DNA from: an uncultured Bacteroidales bacterium
GTDB lineage: Bacteria; Bacteroidota; Bacteroidia; Bacteroidales; P3
Length of the DNA stretch: 64,000 nt
Assembly: GCA_900316055.1 (NCBI GenBank)
Contig: ONBK01000002.1
Location: forward strand, 1 to 64,000
Direction: 5' to 3'
The position numbers and the translations under genes were made by a program. This document shows positions 46,124-55,182 of this stretch, piece after piece (positions within the stretch are counted from its first letter, which is position 1; each line of letters opens with the position of its first letter). The notes beneath the pieces are model-generated. The model was not told the origin of the DNA and made no database searches. It saw only the letters and a program-made list of their open reading frames with translations.

Positions 46124-47824
46124 TTAATCAGCATTTCTCACCAGCCGGACGGCCATGCCTACTTTTCGCTTTTCGTTATATTTGGCATCATAGGTATTAT
46201 TGCCAAATTTTAAGCAATATGCATCACTATTGCTATAAGAAGTCGATGACCAGTACCAACCTTGTAACCCTTGTGAAACTGTGGTTATATTGTTTTTGCT
46301 TTCACGGTATCCTGTTGTTGGCAAGAAAATGGCTCCAGCGGCCTCCATTAAATCCCATCCTTCGATACTGACAGTGGCAGTATAGTTGCTATAGTTGTTA
46401 TATGTGCCGAAAGCAAATCCCGTACCCTTAGGATGAACATAATTGTCAGGGAATAGAATTATTCCACTATAAGTGCTACCAATTTTTGCCATTGTAAAAC
46501 GGGTATTTGGGATGTTATTGGGTAAATCGTTTGTTGAAGTTGTCCGGATATTGAGGATTGTATCCCACGCATTTGCACTGAGTGTGTGCCATGTCCCGGC
46601 AACAAATGAACCAATGGTATTTTCGATTCCCCAGTCGCCGTTGGCAAAGGCGCCTGTAAGATTGAAGTTGCCAGTTGGGCCATAGTCGGTTTCCGTTGTA
46701 TTTTTACTCCATGGTTGATAAGCAGAGCCGTATCCTGTTTTGTAATAGTGTCCAGAGGTTCCCCAGCCAAAGAGGTCAATCCAACCAGAATAAGAGGGAG
46801 AAATGCTTTCGTTTAGGTAGCCAATGTAGTCGTACTGGTGCTCTGCAAAACGCCAAGTGGTGGTTGAGGCTTGGTATTGCAGATTCCCTGGTGAGAAGAA
46901 TACCTTTTGGCTGTTGTTGACGGAAAATGTGTTCTCATAAACATGGTTTCCGTCGCCAGTATGTATCTTGCAGCGTGCCATGACCATTTTGTTTCTTGTC
47001 AATGCATTGGATATCGAGGCGTGATGGTTGAAAATGTACTTATGCCAGGATGCTTCGTTGACATGGGTATAAATCTGAATAGTCATTTCTTGGTCGTTGC
47101 CGACGGGTAGGATGGGCACCTGAATGCTCTTTGCGTTGCTTTCACCAGGACTGACTACCAGACTTCCCTCACCTGAAGATGGGAAGGAAACAGATACGGT
47201 ACTATCGGCCGCGCTGCTGGGATCGTCGTACGAGGCTGCAATGTCATAGTTCTCGTTGGCGAGGTTGAGGCCGAGATTGCCGTGCAGACGGTGTCCGGCA
47301 ACGGTGATGACAACGCGGTCGACACACAGGTCGTTTTCTGTGGCATTCCATACCAACACATTGACGGCAGCGGTAAGGTGCTTGAACTCGACGACTTCGT
47401 TGGACGAACTGCTATAGGCTACCATGGGTAATGCAATCACTTGACGGTCACCATTCATGCAGCAATCATAGTGGTCGGGGATTTCGACGACTACTTCGTT
47501 GGGCTTTTCGCCATTGGGTGTGCTGACACTGCCACAGGCATAGTATCCACGAACAGGAGCACTGATGGCCCCGCCGGGGTTGATATAGGCGTGGTTACCG
47601 CTGACGTGGACTTCGTAGTCGTCGCCATTGATATTGACGGTCTCGGTGCTGCTGCCGTCCCACTGTACGGTGTTGCCACTGACGGAGGTCTTCTCGTTGC
47701 CGTGGAACCCTTCGGTGGTGAGCTGGATGGCTCCTTCGGGAAGACTGTCAGCCTCTTCTTTCTGGCAGCTGGAGAGCATTATCGTGCAGCCAAGAACAAC
47801 TGCTGCAATAATTGTGTTATTCAT
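46124..47824 (-). CDS. fimbrillin/FISUMP-like surface lipoprotein
   Basis: 566 residues from the Met at 47824 (an earlier Met at 47857 would give MKKEERIIKKE before it). Lipoprotein signal NNTIIAAVVLGCTIMLSSC. The N-terminal 270 residues are of fimbrillin type: EGAIQLTTEGFHGNEKTSVS, TVNINGDDYEVHVSGNHAYI, FKHLTAAVNVLVWNATENDL. The C-terminal 280 resemble the FISUMP domain: FSVNNSQKVFFSPGNLQYQA, DLFGWGTSGHYYKTG, FLPTTGYRESKNNITTVSQG, GWYWSSTSYSNSDAYCLKFG. Likely surface-exposed adhesin or glycan-binding protein. Two tiny genes precede it. Confidence 0.82.
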   Translation of the reverse strand: MNNTIIAAVVLGCTIMLSSCQKEEADSLPEGAIQLTTEGFHGNEKTSVSGNTVQWDGSSTETVNINGDDYEVHVSGNHAYINPGGAISAPVRGYYACGSVSTPNGEKPNEVVVEIPDHYDCCMNGDRQVIALPMVAYSSSSNEVVEFKHLTAAVNVLVWNATENDLCVDRVVITVAGHRLHGNLGLNLANENYDIAASYDDPSSAADSTVSVSFPSSGEGSLVVSPGESNAKSIQVPILPVGNDQEMTIQIYTHVNEASWHKYIFNHHASISNALTRNKMVMARCKIHTGDGNHVYENTFSVNNSQKVFFSPGNLQYQASTTTWRFAEHQYDYIGYLNESISPSYSGWIDLFGWGTSGHYYKTGYGSAYQPWSKNTTETDYGPTGNFNLTGAFANGDWGIENTIGSFVAGTWHTLSANAWDTILNIRTTSTNDLPNNIPNTRFTMAKIGSTYSGIILFPDNYVHPKGTGFAFGTYNNYSNYTATVSIEGWDLMEAAGAIFLPTTGYRESKNNITTVSQGLQGWYWSSTSYSNSDAYCLKFGNNTYDAKYNEKRKVGMAVRLVRNAD

Positions 47825-47867
47825 CTCTTTTTTTATTATTCGTTCTTCCTTCTTCATTTTTATTCAT

Positions 47868-48068
47868 TTAGTACCAGCTGCCTGAACCGCCCCAGCTGCC
47901 GCCATCTTCGCGGCTTTCAAGAGATTGGCTACTCTGTTCGAGCGCTGCAGCAATCGAAGACAATGCTAAAAGAAATGTTAAACTCGTGGCATAACCCGCC
48001 TCTGCCTTGAAAGTCACCACGGTCAGTTGCGGTGCTTCGTAGGCCTTTTTTTCTTTCATCGTATTCAT
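47868..48068 (-). CDS. small Bacteroidales peptide (YEAPQ/GGSW type)
   Basis: 66 residues, or 63 from the second Met. It begins KEKKAYEAPQLTVVTFKAEA, matching a widespread short Bacteroidales pattern (charged start, Y-x-x-P-x-hydrophobic-x-V) that often precedes FISUMP/fimbrillin lipoproteins. The C-terminus is SREDGGSWGGSGSWY, Gly/Ser/Trp-rich. A central hydrophobic stretch TSLTFLLALSSIAAAL could be a membrane or signal-like helix. Its product may be an exported peptide; function unknown. It is 44 bp before the lipoprotein start. Confidence 0.6.
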   Translation of the reverse strand: MNTMKEKKAYEAPQLTVVTFKAEAGYATSLTFLLALSSIAAALEQSSQSLESREDGGSWGGSGSWY

Positions 48069-48073
48069 ACCAA

Positions 48074-48238
48074 CTATCTATTGAATCCGATGAGAGAGAT
48101 GTCGTGGGTTGTCAGTGGAAGGTTGACGACTAATCGGCTACCATCATCCGGGATTCCGCCCTCCGGATCGGTCTTCTGGTTGCGGACAGCCATCGTCAGG
48201 CTGCTCTGCATCCAAGTAAATAGGGTTACTTTTTTCAT
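48074..48238 (-). CDS. small ORF upstream of the GGSW peptide
   Basis: 54 residues from the ATG at 48238: MKKVTLFTWMQSSLTMAVRN, then QKTDPEGGIPDDGSRLVV and NLPLTTHDISLIGFNR. It ends 5 bp before the 66-codon gene. It overlaps the last 95 bp of sstT in another frame, which either makes it a chance frame or explains why sstT seems to have an odd C-terminal extension. No RNA or protein family recognised. Confidence 0.4.
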   Translation of the reverse strand: MKKVTLFTWMQSSLTMAVRNQKTDPEGGIPDDGSRLVVNLPLTTHDISLIGFNR

Positions 48239-49490
48239 TTTCTTTATTTTTTAATGTGAAGTTTTCTAATTGTGTGCGCTTTCTCCGGTCGTGATATTCG
48301 GCGGTGGCGGTGAAGAATGCATCGCCACTGGAGTTCAGAGCCGTTTCAACGCTGTCTTGCACCACACCAATGATGAAGCCGATGGCTACAGCCTGCATGG
48401 CTACATCGTTGCCAATGCCGAAGAAAGAACAGGCCATCGGGATGAGCAGCAGAGAACCGCCAGCAACGCCCGAAGCGCCACAGGCACCGAGGGTGGCGAT
48501 GATTCCCAGGAATAATGCTGAGGCAAAGCTTACATCGATGCCCACAGTGTTGGCTACAGCTAACGCAAAGACCGTAATGGTTACCGCCGCTCCGTCCATA
48601 TTGATGGTGGCACCTAACGGGATGCTTACCGAATAAAAGTCTTCGTCGAGTCCCATCTTCCTGCAGAGGGCCATATTGATGGGGATGTTGGCGGCCGACG
48701 AGCGGGTGAAGAAGGCCTGTAGGCCACTCTCTTTCAGACAGGTGAAGAGCAGTGGATAGGGGTTCCGGCGCAGCATGATGAAGGAGATGAGGGGGTTGAA
48801 GATAAGGGCATTGACCAACATGCAGCCTATCAGCAGGAGGAGCAGGTGACCGTAGGTGGTGAAGACCGAGAGTCCGCTCTCGCTGACGGTGGTGAAGACC
48901 AATCCCAGGATGCCGAAGGGGGCGAACTGGATGACCCATCGCACCACTTTGGTGACTACCGTCGAGAGGTCGTGTATTACGTTGACGGTGGCTTTCGAGG
49001 CCATGGTTTTTAATGAGATGCCGATGACGATACTCCAGAAGAGGATGGCGATGTAGTTGGCATTGGCGATGGCGGCCACGGGGTTGGCGACCATGGAGGT
49101 GAGCAGGTTGGCAAAGACATCGCCTAAGGAGCCTGCATTGGAATCGACCTGCGCGGCTTCGCCTAACTCAAGAGTTACGGGAAACAGGAAACTGCCCACC
49201 ACTGCGCAGACGGCAGCAATGAAAGTGGAGAGCAGATAGATGGATATCAACGATGTGAAACGGCGACCATAGCCGCTGCCGGCTTTGGCTACCGACGACA
49301 TCACCAGTACAGCCACCAACACTGGCGCGATGCCTTTCAAGGCGCTGACAAACATCTTCCCCAGGAGGGCAATCCCCGTCCATTGCGGCAGCAAAAGACC
49401 CAGCGTGGCTCCTGTCAACAAACCGAGGAATATTCTCAGCATCAGGCTGATGCTCGTGTATTTTTTTAGTAGGGAGATGGCGATGTTCAT
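48144..49490 (-). CDS. sstT: serine/threonine:Na+ symporter SstT
   Basis: 448 residues from MNIAISLLKKYTSISLMLRI at 49490; a longer upstream frame is rejected because the promoter at 49519-49526 lies inside it. Eight or more hydrophobic segments are seen, with the family motif ITVFALAVANTVGIDV, SSAANIPINMALCRKMGL (serine-rich hairpin), and MDGAAVTITVFALAVANT. It imports Ser/Thr with sodium through the inner membrane. The final 30 residues (SNPIYLDAEQPDDGCPQ onward) are atypical and run through the small ORF at 48074-48238. Confidence 0.9.
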   Translation of the reverse strand: MNIAISLLKKYTSISLMLRIFLGLLTGATLGLLLPQWTGIALLGKMFVSALKGIAPVLVAVLVMSSVAKAGSGYGRRFTSLISIYLLSTFIAAVCAVVGSFLFPVTLELGEAAQVDSNAGSLGDVFANLLTSMVANPVAAIANANYIAILFWSIVIGISLKTMASKATVNVIHDLSTVVTKVVRWVIQFAPFGILGLVFTTVSESGLSVFTTYGHLLLLLIGCMLVNALIFNPLISFIMLRRNPYPLLFTCLKESGLQAFFTRSSAANIPINMALCRKMGLDEDFYSVSIPLGATINMDGAAVTITVFALAVANTVGIDVSFASALFLGIIATLGACGASGVAGGSLLLIPMACSFFGIGNDVAMQAVAIGFIIGVVQDSVETALNSSGDAFFTATAEYHDRRKRTQLENFTLKNKENEKSNPIYLDAEQPDDGCPQPEDRSGGRNPG

Positions 49491-49518
49491 AAGTGTGAGT
49501 GTCTTGTAATTGGACATG

Positions 49519-49526
49519 CAAAGATA
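49519..49526 (-). promoter_or_regulatory. promoter -7 box for sstT
   Basis: Minus-strand TATCTTTG, 29 bp upstream of the sstT ATG at 49490. Confidence 0.6.
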
Positions 49527-49616
49527 CGAAAAAAAATTGAAATGTGGCTGTATGAGACAATAAAATGCAAGAAACGACGTTAAAAAAGTACTTAAAGAAG
49601 TTAAAAAATACCCATC

Positions 49617-50321
49617 ATGGAAGAAAACAAAAATCTGTTCAAGAAGAACATCGTTTTGGGTAGCGCCATTGTTTTGGCAGCCCTCGTGCTTGGTATCTTC
49701 ATGGTCTGCACCATTAAGACCCTTAAATCGTATGATGACACTGTGACTGTCCGCGGTCTCTATGAGAAGGAAGTTCCTGCTGACCGCGTGGTGCTCCGCA
49801 TCAACTACTCGGCACAGAACAACTCCCTCATCGACCTCCGCCATACTATCGAGGACAATGACAAGGTCATTATCAGCATGCTCAAGGAGGCCGGTTTCAC
49901 CGACGACGAGATTAAGTATACATCGGCACGCATCAACGACCGTTTCGATAGTTACTACACCTCCAACATTACCTATCGCTACGGTGCCAGCCAGACCATC
50001 AGTGTTTTTACAGCGAAGATGGACCTCGTCAGTAAGTTGCAGAACACCATTGATGCCGACCTCCTCAAGAAGGACATCGTCAGCAGTACCTATGCCAACT
50101 TCGAGTATCACGGACTGAATGAAATCAAGCCCGCTATGATTGCCGAAAGTCTCAAGAATGCTCGCAGCGCCGCTGACGAGTTTGCCAAGAATTCCGGTAG
50201 CGAGATTGGTAAGATGCGCACCGCTTCGCAGGGTTATTTCGAGATTGACGACCTTGACGAGAATACCCCGCAGATTAAGAAAGTCCGCGTGGTCTCCACA
50301 GTGGAGTACTATCTCAAATGA
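49617..50321 (+). CDS. SIMPL domain (DUF541) protein
   Basis: 234 residues with one N-terminal hydrophobic segment (IVLGSAIVLAALVLGIFMV). The SIMPL fold follows: DDTVTVRGLYEKEVPADRVV, RINYSAQNNSLIDLRHTIED, LKEAGFTDDEIKYTSARIND and ARSAADEFAKNSGSEIGKMR. Such proteins are exported with an unclear role (possibly envelope stress). Its stop overlaps the queC start by 4 bp. Confidence 0.85.
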   Translation: MEENKNLFKKNIVLGSAIVLAALVLGIFMVCTIKTLKSYDDTVTVRGLYEKEVPADRVVLRINYSAQNNSLIDLRHTIEDNDKVIISMLKEAGFTDDEIKYTSARINDRFDSYYTSNITYRYGASQTISVFTAKMDLVSKLQNTIDADLLKKDIVSSTYANFEYHGLNEIKPAMIAESLKNARSAADEFAKNSGSEIGKMRTASQGYFEIDDLDENTPQIKKVRVVSTVEYYLK

Positions 50322-50974
50322 AAGACGCTGTAATTATTTATTCCGGCGGGCTCGACTCGACGACGTTGCTCTATGAGGAGCGCGAGCGAGTCGCGCTAGC
50401 CGTTACTTTCGACTACGGAAGCAATCATGCCGCACACGAGATTGCATGTGCGCGGCATCATTGCGCGCTGCTGGGCATAGAACACCTGGTGATAGAACTC
50501 GGCTTCATGAGTCGCTATTTTCAGTCGTCGCTCCTCAGTGGCGCCGATGCCATCCCGAGTGGCAACTACGATGAAGAGAATATGAAGAGTACCGTGGTGC
50601 CCTTCCGCAACGGCATCATGCTGAGTATCGCCTGCGGGCTGGCCGAGAGCCGAGGACTGAAACGTGTGCTGATAGCCAACCACGGGGGCGACCACGCCAT
50701 CTATCCCGACTGTCGCCCCGAGTTCGTGGACGCTATGGACGGAGCCATGCAGGCCGGCACCTATGAGGGTGTGAGGTTGGCGGCTCCCTATACCCATCTC
50801 ACCAAGGCCGACCTTGTGAGGCGCGGCGCGAAGTGGGGAGTCGACTACAGCAATACCTATTCCTGTTATCGCGGTGGCGACCGGCATTGTGGCACCTGCG
50901 GCACCTGCACCGAGCGGCGTGAGGCTTTCCGCGAAGCCGGCATTCCCGACCCAACGGCGTATGAGAATGCTTGA
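50318..50974 (+). CDS. queC: 7-cyano-7-deazaguanine synthase
   Basis: 218 residues. PP-loop SGGLDSTTL at residues 9-17, with FDYGSNHAAHEIACARHHC, FRNGIMLSIACGLAESRGLK and the zinc site CYRGGDRHCGTCGTCTERRE. It converts 7-carboxy-7-deazaguanine to preQ0 using ATP and ammonia. It is followed by a dispersed repeat and then queD, queE and queF: a complete GTP-derived branch to preQ1 apart from the first GTP cyclohydrolase step. Confidence 0.94.
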   Translation: MKDAVIIYSGGLDSTTLLYEERERVALAVTFDYGSNHAAHEIACARHHCALLGIEHLVIELGFMSRYFQSSLLSGADAIPSGNYDEENMKSTVVPFRNGIMLSIACGLAESRGLKRVLIANHGGDHAIYPDCRPEFVDAMDGAMQAGTYEGVRLAAPYTHLTKADLVRRGAKWGVDYSNTYSCYRGGDRHCGTCGTCTERREAFREAGIPDPTAYENA

Positions 50975-51066
50975 ATGCTTGATTGTTTGAATGTTTGAGT
51001 GCTACGCGGTTAAATGATTATGTTAGTTCACTCAAGCAATCAGGCAATAACACAATCAAACAATAA
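50964..51066. repeat. dispersed palindromic repeat, copy 3
   Basis: ATGCTTGAATGCTTGATTGT on the left, a centre GAGTGCTACGCGG (inverse of the GCGTAGCACTC core of the vor copies), and TCAAGCAATCAGGCAATAAC on the right. It overlaps the last 11 bp of queC and ends just before queD. Two in-frame relatives are inside recO. Confidence 0.75.
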
Positions 51067-51070
51067 AAAG

Positions 51071-51409
51071 ATGTACTATGTGAAGAAAACGATAGAAGTG
51101 GCCGGAGCCCATCAGCTGACTCTGGACTATCCCAGCAAGTGTACGCAGTTGCATGGACACAACTGGGTAATCACTATCTACTGCAAAGCCATGGAATTGA
51201 ACAAGAACGGCATGGTGGTGGATTTTTCCGACATCAAACGCTGCATCTCGGACCGTCTGGATCACCATGTGATAAATGATGTCATCGGCTGCAACCCCAC
51301 GGCAGAGAACATCGCTCGCTGGTGTCAGCAGCAGGTTCCCAACTGCTATCGTGTCGATGTACAGGAAACCACTGGCAACATAGCCACCTATGAGGAGGAC
51401 GAAGCATGA
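51071..51409 (+). CDS. queD: 6-carboxy-5,6,7,8-tetrahydropterin synthase
   Basis: 112 residues from MYYVKKTIEVAGAHQLTLDY; the upstream in-frame Met at 51014 lies in the repeat and is rejected. Zinc/catalytic motifs are AGAHQL, CTQLHGHNWVITIYC and MVVDFSDIKRCISDRLDHH, with the C-terminal EDEA. It makes 6-carboxytetrahydropterin from dihydroneopterin triphosphate. Overlaps queE by 4 bp. Confidence 0.93.
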   Translation: MYYVKKTIEVAGAHQLTLDYPSKCTQLHGHNWVITIYCKAMELNKNGMVVDFSDIKRCISDRLDHHVINDVIGCNPTAENIARWCQQQVPNCYRVDVQETTGNIATYEEDEA

Positions 51410-51990
51410 AGGTGAATGAAATATTCTATTCGCTTCAAGGCGAAGGCTATTATGCTGGCACCGCCGCTGTATTCGTGCGTCTCAGCGGTTGTAACCTCCG
51501 TTGCCCCTTCTGTGACACACAGCATGAGAGTGGCACCGAGATGAGCGACGAGGAGATAGCCAAAGAGGCCGCTAAATATCCTGCCCGTCTGGTTGTTATC
51601 ACAGGTGGCGAACCTTCGCTGCAGCTCACCAAGAGTCTCGTCGATGCTCTGCATGACGAGGATAAGTTCGTTGCTGTGGAGACCAACGGCACCCGTCGTC
51701 TGCCCTCCAATGTCGACTGGATTACTCTCTCGCCCAAGGATCTCTTCCTCGGCGACGAGGCAAGGGTGGAACTCTCTATTGTGGACGAGATTAAGGTGGT
51801 GTACGACGGTAAGCATGAGCCTCACATGTATTCTGGCATCATGTGTACCCATGCCCGTTTCCTGCAGCCCTGCGATACCGGAGACCCCGTCCGAAACGCC
51901 GAAATTGTGAATGCCGCTATTGAATACATCAAGAAAGACCCCCGCTGGAAACTCTCCCTGCAAATCCATAAGATATTAAATATTAGATGA
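51406..51990 (+). CDS. queE: 7-carboxy-7-deazaguanine synthase
   Basis: 194 residues. Radical SAM CX3CX2C motif in [11 protein letters not shown] near residue 28, preceded by [20 protein letters not shown] and followed by [20 protein letters not shown] and [20 protein letters not shown]. It reshapes 6-carboxytetrahydropterin to 7-carboxy-7-deazaguanine. Overlaps queF by 4 bp (ATGA). Confidence 0.94.
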   Translation: MKVNEIFYSLQGEGYYAGTAAVFVRLSGCNLRCPFCDTQHESGTEMSDEEIAKEAAKYPARLVVITGGEPSLQLTKSLVDALHDEDKFVAVETNGTRRLPSNVDWITLSPKDLFLGDEARVELSIVDEIKVVYDGKHEPHMYSGIMCTHARFLQPCDTGDPVRNAEIVNAAIEYIKKDPRWKLSLQIHKILNIR

Positions 51991-52493
51991 AAAAAGTCAA
52001 TAATGTCCCGAAGGGACAACCTCTCAATAACCCCAGACGGGAGTCTGGGGAACTTAAGTCCTTAGGCCGCAAAGCCGACATCCCCGAGACCTACGCCCCG
52101 CAGGTACTCGAGGCTTTCGAAAACCGTCATCCCGAGCGTGACTACTGGGTGCAGTTCAACTGTCCTGAGTTCACCTCGCTCTGCCCCATCACTGGGCAGC
52201 CTGACTTTGCCGAGATAAAGATTCTGTACATTCCTGACAAGCGCATGGTGGAGAGCAAGAGCTTGAAGCTCTACCTCTTCTCGTTCCGCAACCACGGCGA
52301 CTTCCACGAAGACTGTGTAAATATCATCCTTGATGACCTTGTCAAGCTGATGGATCCCCGTTATATCGAGGTGCTGGGTCTTTTCGTCCCGCGTGGTGGC
52401 ATCAGCATCCACCCTTATGCCAACTACGGCCGTCCGGGGACTCAATACGAGACCCTCGCCGAGCACCGGCTGAGAAATTACAAGATTTCTTAA
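51987..52493 (+). CDS. queF: NADPH-dependent preQ0 reductase with inserted palindromic segment
   Basis: 168 residues. The core is typical: [20 protein letters not shown] with the catalytic Cys, and [20 protein letters not shown]. The N-terminus differs from relatives, where LGRK follows the start almost directly: here [19 protein letters not shown] is added, encoded by two adjacent hairpins (52004-52018 and 52031-52050). The insertion is in frame and before the conserved fold, so the enzyme is probably active. It reduces preQ0 to preQ1. Convergent with the helicase gene, overlapping by 4 bp. Confidence 0.9.
   Translation: MKKVNNVPKGQPLNNPRRESGELKSLGRKADIPETYAPQVLEAFENRHPERDYWVQFNCPEFTSLCPITGQPDFAEIKILYIPDKRMVESKSLKLYLFSFRNHGDFHEDCVNIILDDLVKLMDPRYIEVLGLFVPRGGISIHPYANYGRPGTQYETLAEHRLRNYKIS
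52004..52050. repeat. in-frame double-hairpin insertion in queF
   Basis: TGTCCC-gaa-GGGACA (52004-52018) then CCCCAGAC-ggga-GTCTGGGG (52031-52050), separated by 12 nt. Both stems are perfect. They encode the extra N-terminal peptide of QueF. Confidence 0.8.
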
Positions 52494-55162
52494 GATTCCC
52501 GTATCTTTCCGTCGGCACTGCGACGGTAGAGGGTGAAATGGCCTTTGACTTTTTCTATGAAGGGACTGAGTGCATGTACCGAGCGTCCATAGTAGTCGTC
52601 GTAGAGAACACAGAGGCGTTTTTTTGAGCGTGAGAGAGCCACGAAAAGTCGGCGGGCATCTTCTTGTATCTGTTTCTCGGTCCAGCTGTGACTGCCGGGA
52701 TAGTTGCCGTCGATGGCACGGTAGACGATGACGGTGTCAAATTCCAACCCTTTGGCTTTGTGGACGGTGGAGATGATGTAACGCTCCTCCAACGACCCGC
52801 CGCAGAGGTCGGCTTCCTTGCTGGTGTTGAGGTCGGTGATATAGCGATCCAGCTGCTGTCGCAGGGTGGGGTAGAGGTCGTCCCGGATAAGGTCCTGCTC
52901 AAGGTAGTGGATTAGGTGCCGCCATTTGTCGATGGGTTCGATAAGCTTCGCCCCGAGAAGTTTGCTATAGGCATACTGTAATTCGGAAACGATACCCTTT
53001 CCTTGCTCTCCTTGTACTCCCACCCCATGCAAATACATCTCTGCGTAGCGCTCGTAGAACTTGTTCACCTCTTTCTGGTGGTTTGCAATGAAGAGGCGTT
53101 GGTCGGCAATCATCTGGATGGCGTTGAGATGGCAGAAGTTGAGTAGCGAGAGGGTGGCCAGGATGTCGTCGTCGGCACGGTGGCTGTTTTGTCCCTCGAG
53201 GTGCAGCACTTCGAGCAGATGCACTAACTTGTACTGTCGCAGACGCGGCCGTACCAGACGGATGTATTTCAAAGTGTCAAAATACCTTGGACACACTTCT
53301 TCGAGTTTAATGTCTTTAACCGTTAACCGTTCACTGTTCACTTTTATCCGCAACAAGTTGTTGCGGAGTATCTGATAGTCGTACTCTACATTGTGTCCTA
53401 CGAGAACTTTGCCTTTGCAATAATCTAGAAACATCTGCAGCCCTTCGGCACGAGGATGGCGTTTGCTGGTACGGTAGACCTCGATCATGGGGTTGGGGTG
53501 GCCTCCTACGGTCTCGGGAAGCTCTTTGTCGGTCTCCAGAATCACATTGAAAGGTTTTCCTACCACCTTCCCCTGACGGACGCGCACAGCGGCAATCTGG
53601 ATGATGTCGTCGTGGTAGACGTCGAGTCCTGTGGTCTCGGTGTCGAAGATGATTAGTTCTTCGTTGTCGTAGACATGGACGAACTCCTGCAGGTATGAGC
53701 TGTCGGGATAGCGCAGGAAATCGGTGGGCAGTAGCGCCACGCGCCGTAGGTCGCGCATGAAGTTGCGCGCTGCGGTGTAGGTGGGTGTTATGTGCAGTCC
53801 CCACAGCAGGCGCGCCCAGGCGATGAAGACCATCTCGTCGGTCAGCACGCTGAGATGTGCCAATAGCAGTCGCGTGGCGGGCAGCGAGAAGAGGTCGGTG
53901 CCGCTGATCTTGAAGTGGCTCACTCCCATGCCACTCATCACCTCGCCGATGTCGTCGGCCTCGCGGTTGGTGCTGACTAAGATGGCTATTTTCCCTTTGG
54001 GGTCGAGGTCTCCATAGCGTTTGGCGAAGCGGGCGGCATAATAGCTTTCCAACTGAGCATCGCCCACGTCGAGCAGACAAAGGTCTTCCGGGGCATGAGG
54101 CGGATTGAGGTTGGTGGTGGGCAGCATATCGCGTCGGATACCGAGATTGCGCTCTGCAAATTCGTTCTGAAGGTCCAGAAGATAACGTGGAGAGCGATAG
54201 TTGGTGTACAGGTGGTGGATGTTCCCTTGACAGCGCCGTTTGAGGTTCTCGAGGGTCTCTAACTTGGCTCCGATGAACGAGAAGATGGCCTGTTGCTCGT
54301 CACCAAGGTATACAATCGTTGCGTCGTCGGCAGCGAAGAGATCGACGAGTGCAAACTGCAAAGCGTTCAAATCTTGTACCTCGTCAATTTCTATCCAGTT
54401 GTAAAGGTGAGAGGTATTGGTTGTATTATCTATTTCACCTTTCACCTTTAACCTTTCACCTTGCAAATGCTGGTATGCAATGATTAGCAAATCGTCATAA
54501 TCCAGCAGGTCGTTATCCTCCTTGTAACGCTCGTAGGCTTTTGCGAGGCGCATGAGGTTGGCGGCCGGAAGTTCCTCGAGGATACTGTAGCGCTGCATCA
54601 GGTTGTCGATATTCGTGTAAATGTCGGCGATATTCTCTTCATCAAAGGGCCGTCCTAACACGTCGCAGAGCTTCGTCACGCTGCCGGCGTGAAACAGTTC
54701 GTTGTGCAGTATCACCTCGCCGCGCATGCCCATCACCATTTGCTGCAGGCCGTGCTGGAACCGCATCAGTTCTGTAGTGCGGCTCTCGATATGCAGGCGC
54801 TTGCAGAGCTCTTCCTGGATGATATTCTCCACATCGCCCTCGTCGATGATGGCGCTGTTGTGGTTGATGAGACCGTTGTTGAAGAGCATTTGGGAGCAGT
54901 AGCGGTGGATATTGCCCACGAAAAGGGCATCGGGTACGGGGTTCCCCGTGCGGTCGGCGATACGTTGTGCCATCCCTTTGGCAGCGCGGTTGGTGAAGGT
55001 GAGACACAGCATGTCGCTGTATTCCACCCCCTGCTCGTGGGCATGTACCACGCGCTCGGTGAGGATATCTGTCTTTCCGCATCCCGGCGGCGCCAGCACT
55101 AAATGCCGTCCGCCGCTAATCTCTATCGCTTCCCGCTGCCACGGGTCAAACTGCCGTTCCAT
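52490..55162 (-). CDS. UvrD/REP helicase fused to a DEDDh exonuclease
   Basis: 890 residues. Helicase motif [21 protein letters not shown] at about 20-39, motif II in [22 protein letters not shown], and C-terminal motifs [20 protein letters not shown] and [19 protein letters not shown] DnaQ-type exonuclease lies between the helicase halves: Exo [12 protein letters not shown] near 504, Exo [15 protein letters not shown] near 592 and Exo [14 protein letters not shown] near 660. It probably unwinds and trims DNA in repair. In-frame simple repeats at 54420-54465 (CACCTTTCACC type) and 53315-53345 encode GERLKVKGE and [13 protein letters not shown]. Confidence 0.88.
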   Translation of the reverse strand: MERQFDPWQREAIEISGGRHLVLAPPGCGKTDILTERVVHAHEQGVEYSDMLCLTFTNRAAKGMAQRIADRTGNPVPDALFVGNIHRYCSQMLFNNGLINHNSAIIDEGDVENIIQEELCKRLHIESRTTELMRFQHGLQQMVMGMRGEVILHNELFHAGSVTKLCDVLGRPFDEENIADIYTNIDNLMQRYSILEELPAANLMRLAKAYERYKEDNDLLDYDDLLIIAYQHLQGERLKVKGEIDNTTNTSHLYNWIEIDEVQDLNALQFALVDLFAADDATIVYLGDEQQAIFSFIGAKLETLENLKRRCQGNIHHLYTNYRSPRYLLDLQNEFAERNLGIRRDMLPTTNLNPPHAPEDLCLLDVGDAQLESYYAARFAKRYGDLDPKGKIAILVSTNREADDIGEVMSGMGVSHFKISGTDLFSLPATRLLLAHLSVLTDEMVFIAWARLLWGLHITPTYTAARNFMRDLRRVALLPTDFLRYPDSSYLQEFVHVYDNEELIIFDTETTGLDVYHDDIIQIAAVRVRQGKVVGKPFNVILETDKELPETVGGHPNPMIEVYRTSKRHPRAEGLQMFLDYCKGKVLVGHNVEYDYQILRNNLLRIKVNSERLTVKDIKLEEVCPRYFDTLKYIRLVRPRLRQYKLVHLLEVLHLEGQNSHRADDDILATLSLLNFCHLNAIQMIADQRLFIANHQKEVNKFYERYAEMYLHGVGVQGEQGKGIVSELQYAYSKLLGAKLIEPIDKWRHLIHYLEQDLIRDDLYPTLRQQLDRYITDLNTSKEADLCGGSLEERYIISTVHKAKGLEFDTVIVYRAIDGNYPGSHSWTEKQIQEDARRLFVALSRSKKRLCVLYDDYYGRSVHALSPFIEKVKGHFTLYRRSADGKIRES

Positions 55163-55182
55163 TCCTTTAGTTTAACATGCAA

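Noticed and set aside
49491..50111. N-terminal extension of the sstT frame to 50111
   Set aside because: Covers the sstT promoter and runs antisense to the SIMPL gene; normal SstT begins at 49490.
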